Positions 1 through 8,068 of a stretch of DNA of 16,015 nt are shown piece by piece. Every line of letters begins with the position of its first letter. The stretch's first letter is position 1. The DNA lies in contig CAXTPG010000100.1 in assembly GCA_964246015.1 (NCBI GenBank), positions 1 through 16,015 of the forward strand, read 5' to 3'. The stretch comes from JBBROS01 sp964246015. Lineage in GTDB: Bacteria; Pseudomonadota; Alphaproteobacteria; Acetobacterales; Acetobacteraceae. The notes beneath the pieces were generated by a model that saw nothing but the letters and a program-made list of their open reading frames with translations, searched no databases and had not been told where the DNA came from. Both the position numbers and the translations under genes were made by a program.

Positions 1-160
1 TGCGTGCGATGAACACGCATTCATACAATGGCATGTGCTGGCCCCTATGGCTGATGTCGGCCCGGAATGGGCATAGCCGGGGCGGATGCCACCACCCCGG
101 CAGGGAAGCGGCGGCTTATACGGGGTGCGGCGGGGAATGCAAGGGCCGGGGTGACGGACG
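1..160. other. Non-coding stretch downstream of the TPR/GT-D gene
   Basis: No convincing gene is seen here. Short open frames in this stretch look random and lack a usable ribosome binding site. It holds two inverted repeats: a 6-bp one at the window edge (TGCGTG at 1-6 with CACGCA at 14-19), which could be the end of something outside the window, and a 7-bp one at 76-101 listed separately. Confidence 0.5.
76..101 (-). terminator. Candidate hairpin terminator after the TPR/GT-D gene
   Basis: GCCGGGG at 76-82 pairs perfectly with CCCCGGC at 95-101 around a 12-nt loop. It lies about 60 nt beyond the stop codon of the minus-strand operon. There is no U-tract on the minus-strand side, so this is not a classical intrinsic terminator. 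It may instead be a 3'-end stabilising hairpin or simply GC-rich chance pairing. Confidence 0.25.
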
Positions 161-1705
161 TCAGCCCGGCAGGCGCCACGTCGGCAGCGCCGCGAACTGG
201 CCCGGCCGCGTGTCGTAGCCCATCCAGGCGTCCACGACCGAACCGACGTCGAGCGCGATCCCGCCCAGCGCCTTGACCCGGGCGCAATACACCTTGCCGA
301 GCAGCCCGGCCGCGACGAGGAACACGGCGCCCCGACGGGCCGGGCGGAGCGAGGCCAGGACCGTGTCGAAGACGTCGGGGAAGTGACGCCCGCCGTGGCC
401 GCGCGCCTCGTCGGGCAGGCGCAGCTCCCCGGGGACCAGGATCTCGGTCGGTTCCGGGATCGCGAAGCGGCGGGCCAGCCGCGCCGCCAGGCCCGGGTGC
501 GGCCCGATGACGGTCAGGCTGTCCAGGCCGTCGAGCAGGGCTTCCAGGAACGGGCTGGACTGGTGCAGCCGCCCGGCGATCGACGCGTCGGTGAACATCG
601 GGCCGGGCGGAAGGCGCCCGACCTGGCGGTCCAGGGTCGCGAGGTAGCCCCGATGCAGCCGGTCGCGCGCGATGCGGGCCGCGGTCGGCACCCCCAGCAC
701 GCTGGCCGTGGCCATCGCGTCCAGCGTCGCCTGGTGCAGCCGGGCAAGGTTCGCGGGGTCCTCGTGCTTCAGGGCGACGCCGAACCAGTTCGTCCAGATG
801 GACTGGCCGACGGCGAGGGCGTCGGCGGGCTGCAGCCAGGGGTTGAGGCTGGGGTCCATCGTGGCGAGGAACCGCGCCTCGCCATCCCCGAACCGCACGA
901 GCGAGAACGGCTCCCGGTCCGCGATCGCGCCGCGGATGCGGGCCAGGACCGAGTCGGGCGGCAGCCACCGGTCCGACCCTTCCCTTGCCGCCGCGGCCTG
1001 CGCGACGGCGGCGTGATCGTGCCCGGCCGCCAGGCGCGCATGGGCGCTCAGCAACCGGGCGTGCGTGCCGAGGGCGGAGCCGGGTGGCGGATCGAGCCCG
1101 GCCGCGTGCGACAGGACGGCATCGTATCGCCCCAGCTCGCACAAGAGATACAGGTAGGCGATGTGGTCGGCGTGGGCCGCGGCCGGGCTGGCGACAACGC
1201 GTGCGTAGGCATCGGCTGCCTCGTCGCGGCGGTCGTGGTAGATCAGCAGCTCGGCCCGGTGCGCCTGCAGGTCCACATCGCCGGGGCTGGTGCGGCACGC
1301 ACGCTCCAGGATCGCAAGCGCCCGTCCGGGCTCGTCCAGTTCGCGCGCCAGCCGGGCGGCGCGGGCGGCGGCGAGGGTTGCGACCGGCCCCGGCTGGGCC
1401 GCCTGCTCGAACCAGCCCAGCGCCTCGGCCTTGCGCCCGGCCTGCCGGTGCGTGTTCCCGATCTCCAGCAGGGTGTAGGGGAAGCCCGGCAGCACCCCGA
1501 GCACGCGGTGGAAATACGCCAGCGCGTCGTCCTCGCGGCCGAGAAGCTGGCTGACCACCCCGGCCTTGTGCAGGAAGGTGGGGTCCGCGGGGAAGCGTCC
1601 GACGAGGTCGCGTGCCGAGGCCAGCGCGGCGTCGTTCCCGCCGCGGGCGAGGTCGATCGCACGCTCCATCTCCGCCAGCGCCGCGGCATGGTCGGCCGCC
1701 GTCAC
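161..1705 (-). CDS. TPR protein with C-terminal GT-D-fold (DUF1792-like) glycosyltransferase domain
   Basis: The protein has 514 residues. The first 230 or so are TPR-like helical repeats (for example ALAYFHRVLGVLPGFPYTLL near 61-80, then EALGWFEQA and DEAADAYARVV). The C-terminal half, about 250-514, resembles the GT-D glycosyltransferase fold first described for DUF1792. It carries SLVRFGDGEARF at 268-279, whose D274-G-E276 matches the metal-binding DxE motif, and ends with FLVAAGLLGK and GGIALDVGSVVDAW, a typical C-terminal signature. The likely role is sugar transfer to a glycan or protein in the cytoplasm; donor and acceptor cannot be read. The start is a GTG at 1703-1705 overlapping the stop of the adaptor gene (GTGA), so translation is probably coupled. 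The open frame continues upstream only as a shadow of the adaptor gene. Domain calls rest on motif recognition; substrate is unknown. Confidence 0.85.
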   Translation of the reverse strand: MTAADHAAALAEMERAIDLARGGNDAALASARDLVGRFPADPTFLHKAGVVSQLLGREDDALAYFHRVLGVLPGFPYTLLEIGNTHRQAGRKAEALGWFEQAAQPGPVATLAAARAARLARELDEPGRALAILERACRTSPGDVDLQAHRAELLIYHDRRDEAADAYARVVASPAAAHADHIAYLYLLCELGRYDAVLSHAAGLDPPPGSALGTHARLLSAHARLAAGHDHAAVAQAAAAREGSDRWLPPDSVLARIRGAIADREPFSLVRFGDGEARFLATMDPSLNPWLQPADALAVGQSIWTNWFGVALKHEDPANLARLHQATLDAMATASVLGVPTAARIARDRLHRGYLATLDRQVGRLPPGPMFTDASIAGRLHQSSPFLEALLDGLDSLTVIGPHPGLAARLARRFAIPEPTEILVPGELRLPDEARGHGGRHFPDVFDTVLASLRPARRGAVFLVAAGLLGKVYCARVKALGGIALDVGSVVDAWMGYDTRPGQFAALPTWRLPG

Positions 1706-2499
1706 GTGACGAAGCGCACCCTGCAATGCACGCCGGCCGGGAGCAGCAGGTTGGGGTTGGGCAGCTCCAGCCGGACGCCGATCGTGCCGCTGGCGGCGTC
1801 GAGCACCTGATCGACGACCTTCACGGTCGCGGGGTAGGTGCCGCCGACCGGCGCCTCGGGCATCACCTCCGCCCGGTCGCCCACCTTCACCTGGCCGAAC
1901 ATCGCGATCGGCAGGAAGGTCTCGACCCGCAGCGGGTTCATCTCGGCCACGACGAGGATGTGCGCCTGGTCGTTGCGGAACTCGCCGGGGCCCAGCACGC
2001 GCTCGGTCACGATCCCTTCGATCGGGCTCAGGATGCGGCGTTGCGCGAGCATGCCGTCGGCGCGGCGGGATTCCAGCCGGGCCATCGCGACGTTCAGCTC
2101 GGCCTCGCGCAGCTGGGCCTCGGCGACACGCGCTTCGGCCAGGACCTCGTCCATCTGGGCGAAGCTCACGGCATCGGTGGTGCGGAGCTGCTCGTTGCGG
2201 GTCAATTTGCGGCGCAGGAACTCCAGCCTGGCGCGGCCGGACCGCACGGCGGTGTCGTTGCCCGCGCGCACCTGTGCGATCAGCGCCGCGGCCTCTTCCA
2301 CGTCGGAGTCGAGCCGGGCGACGACCTGGCCCTTCTGCACCCGGTCGCCACGGTCCACCTCCACCGCCGCGACCACGCCCTGGACGGGGGCAGCGAGCTT
2401 CAGCACCTGCCGCGGCTCGATCAGGCAGGCGTGGTCGGCCGCCGCCGCAGGGCTTGCGAGCGCCGCCGCGAGGACCAGCACGGTCGTGTAGCGTTGCAT
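1702..2499 (-). CDS. Periplasmic adaptor (membrane fusion protein), HlyD/RND-type
   Basis: The protein has 265 residues. A Sec signal peptide is visible: MQRY, a hydrophobic stretch, and a likely cut after SPAAA near residue 21. Next comes a biotinyl-lipoyl half-motif (LAAPVQGVVAAVEVDRGDRV, about 36-55), a charged alpha-helical hairpin (about 65-155), the second lipoyl half (RRILSPIEGIVTERVLGPGE) and a beta-barrel domain with LLLPAGVHCRVRF at the end. Such proteins link an inner-membrane pump to an outer-membrane channel. It is short for the family and has no N-terminal membrane anchor, so it should be free in the periplasm. The ATG at 2497-2499 is preferred because it starts the signal peptide; an in-frame ATG 36 nt upstream would add a non-signal extension. 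No pump or outer-membrane channel is encoded in the window, so its partner and cargo are unknown. Confidence 0.87.
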   Translation of the reverse strand: MQRYTTVLVLAAALASPAAAADHACLIEPRQVLKLAAPVQGVVAAVEVDRGDRVQKGQVVARLDSDVEEAAALIAQVRAGNDTAVRSGRARLEFLRRKLTRNEQLRTTDAVSFAQMDEVLAEARVAEAQLREAELNVAMARLESRRADGMLAQRRILSPIEGIVTERVLGPGEFRNDQAHILVVAEMNPLRVETFLPIAMFGQVKVGDRAEVMPEAPVGGTYPATVKVVDQVLDAASGTIGVRLELPNPNLLLPAGVHCRVRFVT

Positions 2500-2609
2500 G
2501 CCCGGCAGATACACGTTCCGGGGACGGCATAGCAAGGAAGGCAGGCCCCGCGCTGGTGCGTGGCGCCGAATTGCTGTTCGATGGGGCCGGGCGAGGAGGG
2601 ACGCGCGGG
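2500..2609. promoter_or_regulatory. Divergent intergenic region
   Basis: These 110 bp separate the start codons of the minus-strand adaptor operon and the plus-strand glycan operon, so promoters for both directions should lie here or just inside the genes. No strong -35/-10 pair can be picked out by eye. The only clear signal is the ribosome binding site of the acyltransferase gene near its right end. Confidence 0.45.
2594..2599 (+). promoter_or_regulatory. Ribosome binding site of the acyltransferase gene
   Basis: AGGAGG lies 10 nt before the ATG at 2610. It is a near-perfect Shine-Dalgarno sequence and fixes this start over the longer upstream open frame. Confidence 0.7.
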
Positions 2610-3419
2610 ATGATCCCAGGGCTGACGAGCGACGGGGAGGCCCGGCTGGCGGCGCTGCTCGACCCGCAGACGACGGACGCGACCGCCGCCTTCTACGCCA
2701 GCCGGCCGTTCATGATGCTGAGCGGGTTCGACCCGGACACGGTCGCGCTCGGCATCACCGCGACGGGTCCGGCGGAGCCCATGGTGGTGGTGACCGATCC
2801 CGGGCGGCCCGTGGGCCGGGTCCATATCAGGACGGAGGGGCGCGATGCGCTGCTGGTGATCGACAATGCCGGCGGCGGGACGATCGAGGCCGACATCCGC
2901 GTGCTGGGCGACGACGCGGCCATCGTGCTCAACCGGGTCGAGAAGGGCCATGTCGGCCTGCGGACGGCGTTCCTGCGCTCGCACCGGCAGATGCTGTTCT
3001 GGGGCCTGCAGGCCACGGCGGTGGAGCTTTCGGTCGAGATCGAGGGCGCCGACCAGGCCGTCGCGATCGGCGACGACGCGCTGATCGCGGGTGAGACCTG
3101 GATCCGCAACCACGACATGCACGCGATGCACGATCTGTCGTCGGGGCGCCTGCTCAGCCGCCCCGCGGTGACGACGGTGCTGGAGCGGCACGTGTGGCTG
3201 GGGCAGGGGGCGATGCTGCTGGGGTGCGAGCGGGTGGGGGCCGGGTCGATCGTGGGCGCGCGGGCGTTGCTGCGCGCGCCGCTGCCGGGATGCGTCGTCG
3301 CGGCGGGCACGCCGGCGCGGGTGCTGCGGGAGGGGGTGAGCTGGGGCCGCGACCTGCATGGCATGAGCGGGGCCGAACGCGCCGCGCTGGGCTACGGCGA
3401 AAGCGCGCCGGTTTGCTAA
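2610..3419 (+). CDS. Left-handed beta-helix (hexapeptide-repeat) acyltransferase
   Basis: The protein has 269 residues. The C-terminal third matches the CatB/WcaF-like acetyltransferase pattern: GETWIRNHDMHAMHDL at 161-176 (histidines in the usual catalytic region), then HVWLGQGAMLLGCERVGAGS at 194-213, then PLPGCVVAAGTPARVLREGV at 224-243. The last stretch is the typical exit of the beta-helix. The N-terminal 150 residues are beta-rich (DIRVLGDDAAIVLN and following) and may form an irregular extension of the helix. Enzymes of this family move acetyl or other acyl groups from CoA to sugars or amino sugars in the cytoplasm. As first gene of the plus-strand glycan cluster it probably modifies a sugar of the same glycan. 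An 82-bp gap follows. The sugar acceptor and acyl donor are not predictable. Confidence 0.85.
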   Translation: MIPGLTSDGEARLAALLDPQTTDATAAFYASRPFMMLSGFDPDTVALGITATGPAEPMVVVTDPGRPVGRVHIRTEGRDALLVIDNAGGGTIEADIRVLGDDAAIVLNRVEKGHVGLRTAFLRSHRQMLFWGLQATAVELSVEIEGADQAVAIGDDALIAGETWIRNHDMHAMHDLSSGRLLSRPAVTTVLERHVWLGQGAMLLGCERVGAGSIVGARALLRAPLPGCVVAAGTPARVLREGVSWGRDLHGMSGAERAALGYGESAPVC

Positions 3420-3501
3420 GGCCCGGCGTGTTGGGGCAGGATCGACCCCGGCCACACGAACGCGTGAGTGGTGGCGGCGTGAAGGGCGCGGAGGAGCGGG
3501 G
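3420..3501 (+). other. Short intergenic gap inside the glycan cluster
   Basis: These 82 bp lie between the acyltransferase stop and the next start. They end in GAGGAG (3491-3496), 5 nt before the ATG at 3502, a good ribosome binding site. No clear terminator or promoter is visible, so read-through from the upstream gene is plausible. Confidence 0.5.
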
Positions 3502-4002
3502 ATGACGTCCAGGAGCTACGTTCCCCACATCGATCTGCTGCTCCAGTCCCTGCGCATCACGCGGGAGCGGCTGAACAGCAAGTCCCGCATCGCGATCGAT
3601 ACCGAGCTGCTCCGCGCGCTGCTGCAGGCGCTGGTGCGGTCGCAGCCCTTCTCGCCCCAGTTCTATGCCGAGACGTATCCCGACCTCGCGGAGGGCCTGG
3701 CGGAGGGGCGCATCCCGAACGCCCGGCGGCACATGATCGACTCCGGTTACTTCGAGGGCCGCATGGGGGCGCCGCCGAAGATCGACGAGGATTTCTACCT
3801 CGCGCTCTATCCCGACATCGCGGCGGCGATCGAGCGGGGCGAGATCGCCAGCGCGGCCGAGCACTACGTGCGTGCGGGCGCCGCGGAGGGCCGCATCCCG
3901 CACCCGGCGATGCAGGACGAGATCAACCACTGGAACAGGATCCTCCGCAGCGACCGAGCGCAGGACGGCGCCGGTCCCGATCAGCCGCGGACGGCCCGAT
4001 GA
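3502..4002 (+). CDS. Small YPD-repeat protein, function unknown
   Basis: The protein has 166 residues. It contains two copies of a repeat of about 38 residues. Copy one, about 54-88, runs from FYAETYPDLAEGLAEGRIP to GYFEGRMGAP. Copy two, about 98-133, runs from FYLALYPDIAAAIERGE to HYVRAGAAEGRIPHP. This F-Y-x3-YPD(I/L/V)...HY...G..EGR pattern is known as an accessory repeat attached to bacterial glycosyltransferases; its biochemical role is not established. There is no signal peptide and no catalytic domain, so the protein looks like a free-standing version of the repeat region found at the N-terminus of the next gene. Its stop overlaps that gene's start (ATGA at 3999-4002), implying coupled synthesis and perhaps a complex. 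Calling it an accessory subunit is inference. Confidence 0.8.
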   Translation: MTSRSYVPHIDLLLQSLRITRERLNSKSRIAIDTELLRALLQALVRSQPFSPQFYAETYPDLAEGLAEGRIPNARRHMIDSGYFEGRMGAPPKIDEDFYLALYPDIAAAIERGEIASAAEHYVRAGAAEGRIPHPAMQDEINHWNRILRSDRAQDGAGPDQPRTAR

Positions 4003-6761
4003 CCGAAGCGGCGGCGTCCGTGGGCCACCAGGCGTTGCGCGACGCGCACCTCGCGCTGTGCTCCCCGCTGGTCGACGACGCGATGTTCCGGGGCGCGATG
4101 GGTGCATCCCGTTCGGACCTGGGCGCCGTCGTGCGCTACCTCGCGCTCGACGTGTCCGAGCGGCCGGAGCTGTCGCCGTATTTCGACCGTCTGACCTACA
4201 CGGTCATGAACCAGGACGTGGCGCAGACCGGGGCCGATCCGCTGCTGCACTTCATCCAGTACGGGTTCGCCCAGCTTCGGATGCCCCACCCGCTGATCGA
4301 CCTGCAGCACATCGTGTCGGCCGACCCGCACGCGCTGGGCAAGCCCTACAGCCTCGCCGCCCTGATCGAGCTGCTGGAATACGACCTCGCCAGCCCCGGC
4401 CCCTATTTCGACCCCGTCCTGTATCGCGACACGCTGGGCCGGGACGCGCCCCAGCGTGCCGCGCTGCGCCATTACCTGTCGGCCGGAATGGCGCAGGGCT
4501 GGCGCCCCAATCCGTACTTCGACCCGGCCTGGTACGTCCGCACGCACGAGGACACGCCCCGGGACGCGATGGGCGCGCTGCGTCACTTCGCGATCCTGGG
4601 CGACCGGCAGGGGCGCACGCCGTCGCCGGAGTTCGACGGCAGCGCGTACCGCGCACGATACCCGGACGTGGCGCGGTCGGGCGTGCCGCCGCTGGCCCAC
4701 TTCCTCACGTACGGGCTGCGCGAGGGCCGGCTGGCGATCGCGGCGCGCACCGCGGCCACCACGGCCGTGGACGCCGCGACGGTTCCGCCCATCGAGGCGG
4801 AGGAGTGCCGGGCCGAGTACGAGCGGATGCGCGGCCGGCTGATTGGCGCGCGCAACGATCGCGTTGGCGCCGTCCGCGCGGGGCCGCCCCGGCTGATCAC
4901 GGGCAAGGCCTCCGCAGCGAACCTCGCGCGCATCCAACTGGCCGCGGCGCCCGTGCCCCGCGTGTCGGTGCTGGTGCCGATGTTCGACGAGCTGGACTAC
5001 ACCGTCGAATGCCTGGTGGCGCTGTCCCGCAGCCGGACGCGCGTGTCGTTCGAGGTCATCGTGGCGGACGATGCCTCGACCGATCCGGCCGTGGCGTCGC
5101 TGACGGCGGTGCCCAATCTGCGGATCGTGCGCCAGCCCGTGAACTCGGGCTTCATCCGGAACTGCAACGCGGCCTTCCTGCAGTGCCGGGGGGCCTACGT
5201 CCTGGTGCTGAACAACGACACGCAGGTTCAGCCGGGCGCCCTCGACCACCTGGTCGCGGTGATGGATGCGGATCGCGGCATCGCCGCGGCCGGCCCCAAG
5301 CTGATCTACCCCAACGGCCGCCTGCAGGAGGCCGGCTGCTTCGTCCGCGCGGACGGCACCAGCGGCATGGCGGGGCTGGGCGGGGACCCGGACGAGGGCG
5401 CCTGGTGCTACGACCGCGACGTCGTTTACTGCTCGGGCGCGGCCTTGATGGTGCGGCGGTCGCTGGTCGGCGACCAGCTCTTCGACCCGCGCTACCACCC
5501 CGCCTATTGCGAGGACGTCGACCTCTGCCTGCGCTTCATCGAGGCGGGGCAGCGGATCCGCTACGTGCACGAGGCGGTCGTCGTGCACCACCTCAGCGTG
5601 TCCACGAATCGCGGGTCGCGCGTGCGGAAGGCGCAGGGGATCGTCCGCAACCAGCAGCGGCTGACGGAGCGCTGGGGACCGTTGCTGGACCGGCTGGATC
5701 GCATCCGGCCGCTCGCGTTCTATCTGCCGCAGTTCCATCCGACGCCGCAGAACGACCTGTGGTGGGGCAAGGGCTTCACGGAGTGGACGAACGTCGTGAA
5801 GGCGCGGCCGTGCTATGCCGGGCACTATCAGCCGCATCTGCCGTCCGATCTCGGGTTCTACGATTTGCGCTCGGCCGAGACCCTGACAGCGCAGGCCGAG
5901 CTGGCCCGGCGGTACGGGATCGAGGGCTTCTGCGTCTACTACTACAACCTGGGCGGCGAGCGCGTGCTGTCGCGCCCGCTGGAGGTGGTGCGCGCCGACC
6001 CGTCGATCCCGTTCCAGTGGTGCCTGTGCTGGGCGAACGAGAACTGGACGCGCCGCTGGGACGGCGGCACCGGCGAGCTGCTGGCCGAGCAGCTCTATGA
6101 CGACGCGACCCTCGCCACCGTCATCGCCGACGCCGTCGCGCACGCGCAGGACCCCCGCTACATCCGCGTCAACGGCCGGCCCCTGTTCCTGGTCTATCGC
6201 GTGCTGCTGCTGCCCGACCCCGCGGGCTTTGCCGCCGCCTGCCGGGGGGCCTTCGCCGAGGCCGGGTTCCCCGGCGTGCATCTCGTCTACGTGGAGAGCA
6301 TGGAGACCGTGCACCGCGCGGTGCCGCCGTCCGGGCTGGGCTTCGATGCCGCCGTGGAGTTTCCCCCGCACGGCCGGGCGGTCGTCGCCCCGCACCCCGT
6401 GCACGTCCTGCGCGACGACTGGGAGGGCAACCGCTACAGCTATCCGGAGACGGTGGCCGCACTCAGCCAGTCGCCGACCGTGCCCTATCCCCGCTATCCC
6501 GCCGTCTTTCCGGGGTGGGACAACACCCCGCGCCAGCCGCGCGGCGGCGACAGCTTCGAGGGTGCGACGCCGGAGCTGTTCCGCGCCCATGTCGAGGACC
6601 GGGTGGAGGCGGTGCGGCAGCATCTGATGGGCGACGAGCGGCTGCTGTTCGTCAACGCCTGGAACGAATGGGCGGAAGGCGCGCACCTGGAGCCCGATCA
6701 CGGCTATGGCCACCGGTGGCTCGAGGCGTTGCGCGACGGCGTGACAGGGCCGGCGGCGTGA
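3999..6761 (+). CDS. YPD-repeat / GT2 glycosyltransferase / WbsX (GH99-like) multidomain protein
   Basis: The protein has 920 residues in three parts. Residues about 60-250 hold several YPD-type repeats (PYFDPVLY, then HYLSAGMAQGWRPNPYFDPA, then ARYPDVARSG). Residues about 320-560 are a GT2 glycosyltransferase: VSVLVPMFDELD at 322-333, the nucleotide-binding DD at 357-358, NNDT at 405-408 in the DxD position, and the catalytic-base motif CEDVDLCLRF at 504-513. Residues about 570-915 are a WbsX/GH99-like domain: RPLAFYLPQFHPTP at 570-583, WANENW near 678-683 and NAWNEWAEGAHLEPD near 887-901. GT2-WbsX proteins occur in O-antigen and exopolysaccharide clusters. The product probably extends or trims a surface glycan at the cytoplasmic side; no membrane segment is seen. 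Its stop overlaps the next gene's GTG start. Whether WbsX acts as transferase or hydrolase here is open. Confidence 0.9.
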   Translation: MTEAAASVGHQALRDAHLALCSPLVDDAMFRGAMGASRSDLGAVVRYLALDVSERPELSPYFDRLTYTVMNQDVAQTGADPLLHFIQYGFAQLRMPHPLIDLQHIVSADPHALGKPYSLAALIELLEYDLASPGPYFDPVLYRDTLGRDAPQRAALRHYLSAGMAQGWRPNPYFDPAWYVRTHEDTPRDAMGALRHFAILGDRQGRTPSPEFDGSAYRARYPDVARSGVPPLAHFLTYGLREGRLAIAARTAATTAVDAATVPPIEAEECRAEYERMRGRLIGARNDRVGAVRAGPPRLITGKASAANLARIQLAAAPVPRVSVLVPMFDELDYTVECLVALSRSRTRVSFEVIVADDASTDPAVASLTAVPNLRIVRQPVNSGFIRNCNAAFLQCRGAYVLVLNNDTQVQPGALDHLVAVMDADRGIAAAGPKLIYPNGRLQEAGCFVRADGTSGMAGLGGDPDEGAWCYDRDVVYCSGAALMVRRSLVGDQLFDPRYHPAYCEDVDLCLRFIEAGQRIRYVHEAVVVHHLSVSTNRGSRVRKAQGIVRNQQRLTERWGPLLDRLDRIRPLAFYLPQFHPTPQNDLWWGKGFTEWTNVVKARPCYAGHYQPHLPSDLGFYDLRSAETLTAQAELARRYGIEGFCVYYYNLGGERVLSRPLEVVRADPSIPFQWCLCWANENWTRRWDGGTGELLAEQLYDDATLATVIADAVAHAQDPRYIRVNGRPLFLVYRVLLLPDPAGFAAACRGAFAEAGFPGVHLVYVESMETVHRAVPPSGLGFDAAVEFPPHGRAVVAPHPVHVLRDDWEGNRYSYPETVAALSQSPTVPYPRYPAVFPGWDNTPRQPRGGDSFEGATPELFRAHVEDRVEAVRQHLMGDERLLFVNAWNEWAEGAHLEPDHGYGHRWLEALRDGVTGPAA

Positions 6762-8014
6762 GCCGGCACCGGGACGCGGCGGACCTGCCGCCGTTGGACG
6801 GGTCGCCGGAGGCGCTGCCGGTGACGCTGGTCGGGCACCCCTATGCGCCGATCGGGATGGGCCAGCAGCTTCGCAGCCACCTGTCGGCCTGCCGGGCCGT
6901 CCATGTCGATGCGCGGGTGTACGACGTGTTCCGCAGCGCGCGCCGGGGGGATCCGGAGTATGCGGCGCTGCTCGGGTCAGCCGAGATCGACGCCCTGCCC
7001 GGCGGGATCCGCATCTTTCATATCAACGGCGACGAGGTGGAGCCCGTGCTGGCGGCGTTGAAGCGCCGCCGCGGCCGGTTCGCGGCCGGCTACAACGTCG
7101 TCGTGCCCGCCTGGGAGCTGCCGGCCTACCCGGCGGAATGGGCCAGGCTGCTGGAAGGCTTCGACGAGGTCTGGGCGCTGTCCGCCTTCATCCAGCGCTC
7201 GCTCGCGGCGGCGGGCGTGGCGAGCCACCTGGTGGGCCAGTCGGTCCAGGCGCAACCGGGGGCGCTGCTGCCGCGGCGGTTCTTCGGGCTGAGCGAGTCG
7301 GCGTTCGTGCTGCTGACCATGTTCGACGTCGGCTCCTTCGCGCGCCGCAAGAACCCCGAGGCGGCGCTTCTGGTGTTCGAGCGGCTGTGCCGGGAGCGGC
7401 GGCTGCAGGACCTGCAGCTCGTCGTGAAGGTGAAGCACGGCGAGAAGGCGGCGACGGAGTGGCTTGCGGACTGGGGCGCGCGGCTGCGCGGGCCACGGGT
7501 CCGCGTCATCGCCGATCCGCTCGACAGCCTGGGCGTGCGCAGCCTGCTCAACGCGTGCGACGTGTTCCTGTCGCTGCACCGGTCGGAGGGGTTCGGACGG
7601 GGACTGGGCGAGGCGATGGCGCTGGGGCGGCTGGCGATGGGCACCGGCTGGTCCGGCAACGTCGATTTCATGACCGACGAGAACGCGCTGCTGGTGCGGC
7701 AGCGCCTGGTGCCGGTGCGGCGGCACGAGTATCCGCACGCCCGCGGCCAGCACTGGGCGGAGCCGGATCTGGACCACGCGGCCGCAGTGCTGGGCGAGGC
7801 GCTCGACAACCCCCAGCGGAGCCGCGCCCGTGCGGCAAGCGGCAAGGCCGACGTGCTTCGGACCCATGGGCACCGGGCGGTCGGGCTGCGGATCCTGGAC
7901 CGGCTGCAGCGCATCGCGGCCGACGCGGCCCTGCGCCAGCGGCTGGGTCCGCAGCGGGCGCGGATGGCGCGCGCGCGTATTTCGCCGGGCGGACATCAAA
8001 GTTCATTGACGTAA
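6758..8014 (+). CDS. GT4-type (GT-B fold) glycosyltransferase
   Basis: The protein has 418 residues. It has a glycine-rich N-terminal donor/acceptor loop (VGHPYAPIGMGQQLRSHL, about 25-42). The C-terminal Rossmann domain has LLTMFDVGSFARRKNPEAAL followed by VKVKHG, and the signature SEGFGRGLGEAMALG, in which E277 and E285 form the EX7E nucleotide-sugar-binding motif. This is the usual layout of retaining GT4 enzymes of polysaccharide and glycoprotein pathways. The start is a GTG at 6758-6760 overlapping the preceding stop (GTGA); the next in-frame ATG (residue 34) falls inside the conserved loop and would break the enzyme. It is the last gene of the glycan operon; after it the base composition drops and a new transcription unit probably begins. 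Donor and acceptor are unknown. Confidence 0.88.
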   Translation: MSRHRDAADLPPLDGSPEALPVTLVGHPYAPIGMGQQLRSHLSACRAVHVDARVYDVFRSARRGDPEYAALLGSAEIDALPGGIRIFHINGDEVEPVLAALKRRRGRFAAGYNVVVPAWELPAYPAEWARLLEGFDEVWALSAFIQRSLAAAGVASHLVGQSVQAQPGALLPRRFFGLSESAFVLLTMFDVGSFARRKNPEAALLVFERLCRERRLQDLQLVVKVKHGEKAATEWLADWGARLRGPRVRVIADPLDSLGVRSLLNACDVFLSLHRSEGFGRGLGEAMALGRLAMGTGWSGNVDFMTDENALLVRQRLVPVRRHEYPHARGQHWAEPDLDHAAAVLGEALDNPQRSRARAASGKADVLRTHGHRAVGLRILDRLQRIAADAALRQRLGPQRARMARARISPGGHQSSLT

Positions 8015-8040
8015 TGTTGATGCTTCGTTAGGTAACGTAA
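8006..8040 (+). promoter_or_regulatory. Candidate promoter/operator for the giant protein gene
   Basis: A TTGACG box at 8006-8011 overlaps the end of the glycosyltransferase gene and resembles a sigma-70 -35 element. The hexamer 17 nt downstream (TAGGTA, 8029-8034) is a poor -10. The 5-2-5 inverted repeat CGTTA-GG-TAACG at 8026-8037 could be an operator. TGACGT occurs at 8007-8012 and again at 8048-8053. The stretch is clearly AT-richer than its surroundings. Confidence 0.3.
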
Positions 8041-8068
8041 AGATTACTGACGTGCCTGATTTCGAGTG

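Noticed and set aside
1..24. Window-edge hairpin as a terminator of an upstream gene
   Set aside because: Only 6 bp, no U-tract, and its left context is not visible.
1706..2530. N-terminal extension of the TPR/GT-D frame across the adaptor gene
   Set aside because: This part is Arg/Gly-rich with no TPR pattern and overlaps the adaptor in another frame; the GTGA start at 1705 fits better.
3872..6100. 742-codon plus-strand frame
   Set aside because: Shifted-frame shadow of the GT2-WbsX gene; the true frame carries all conserved motifs.
3981..6713. 910-codon minus-strand frame
   Set aside because: Antisense shadow of the GT2-WbsX gene, with His/Arg/Gln/Val-biased composition and no motifs.
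6515..6757. N-terminal extension of the GT4 frame from an upstream ATG
   Set aside because: It overlaps the conserved WbsX C-terminus in another frame and has no conserved content; the GTG at 6758 in a GTGA overlap is preferred.
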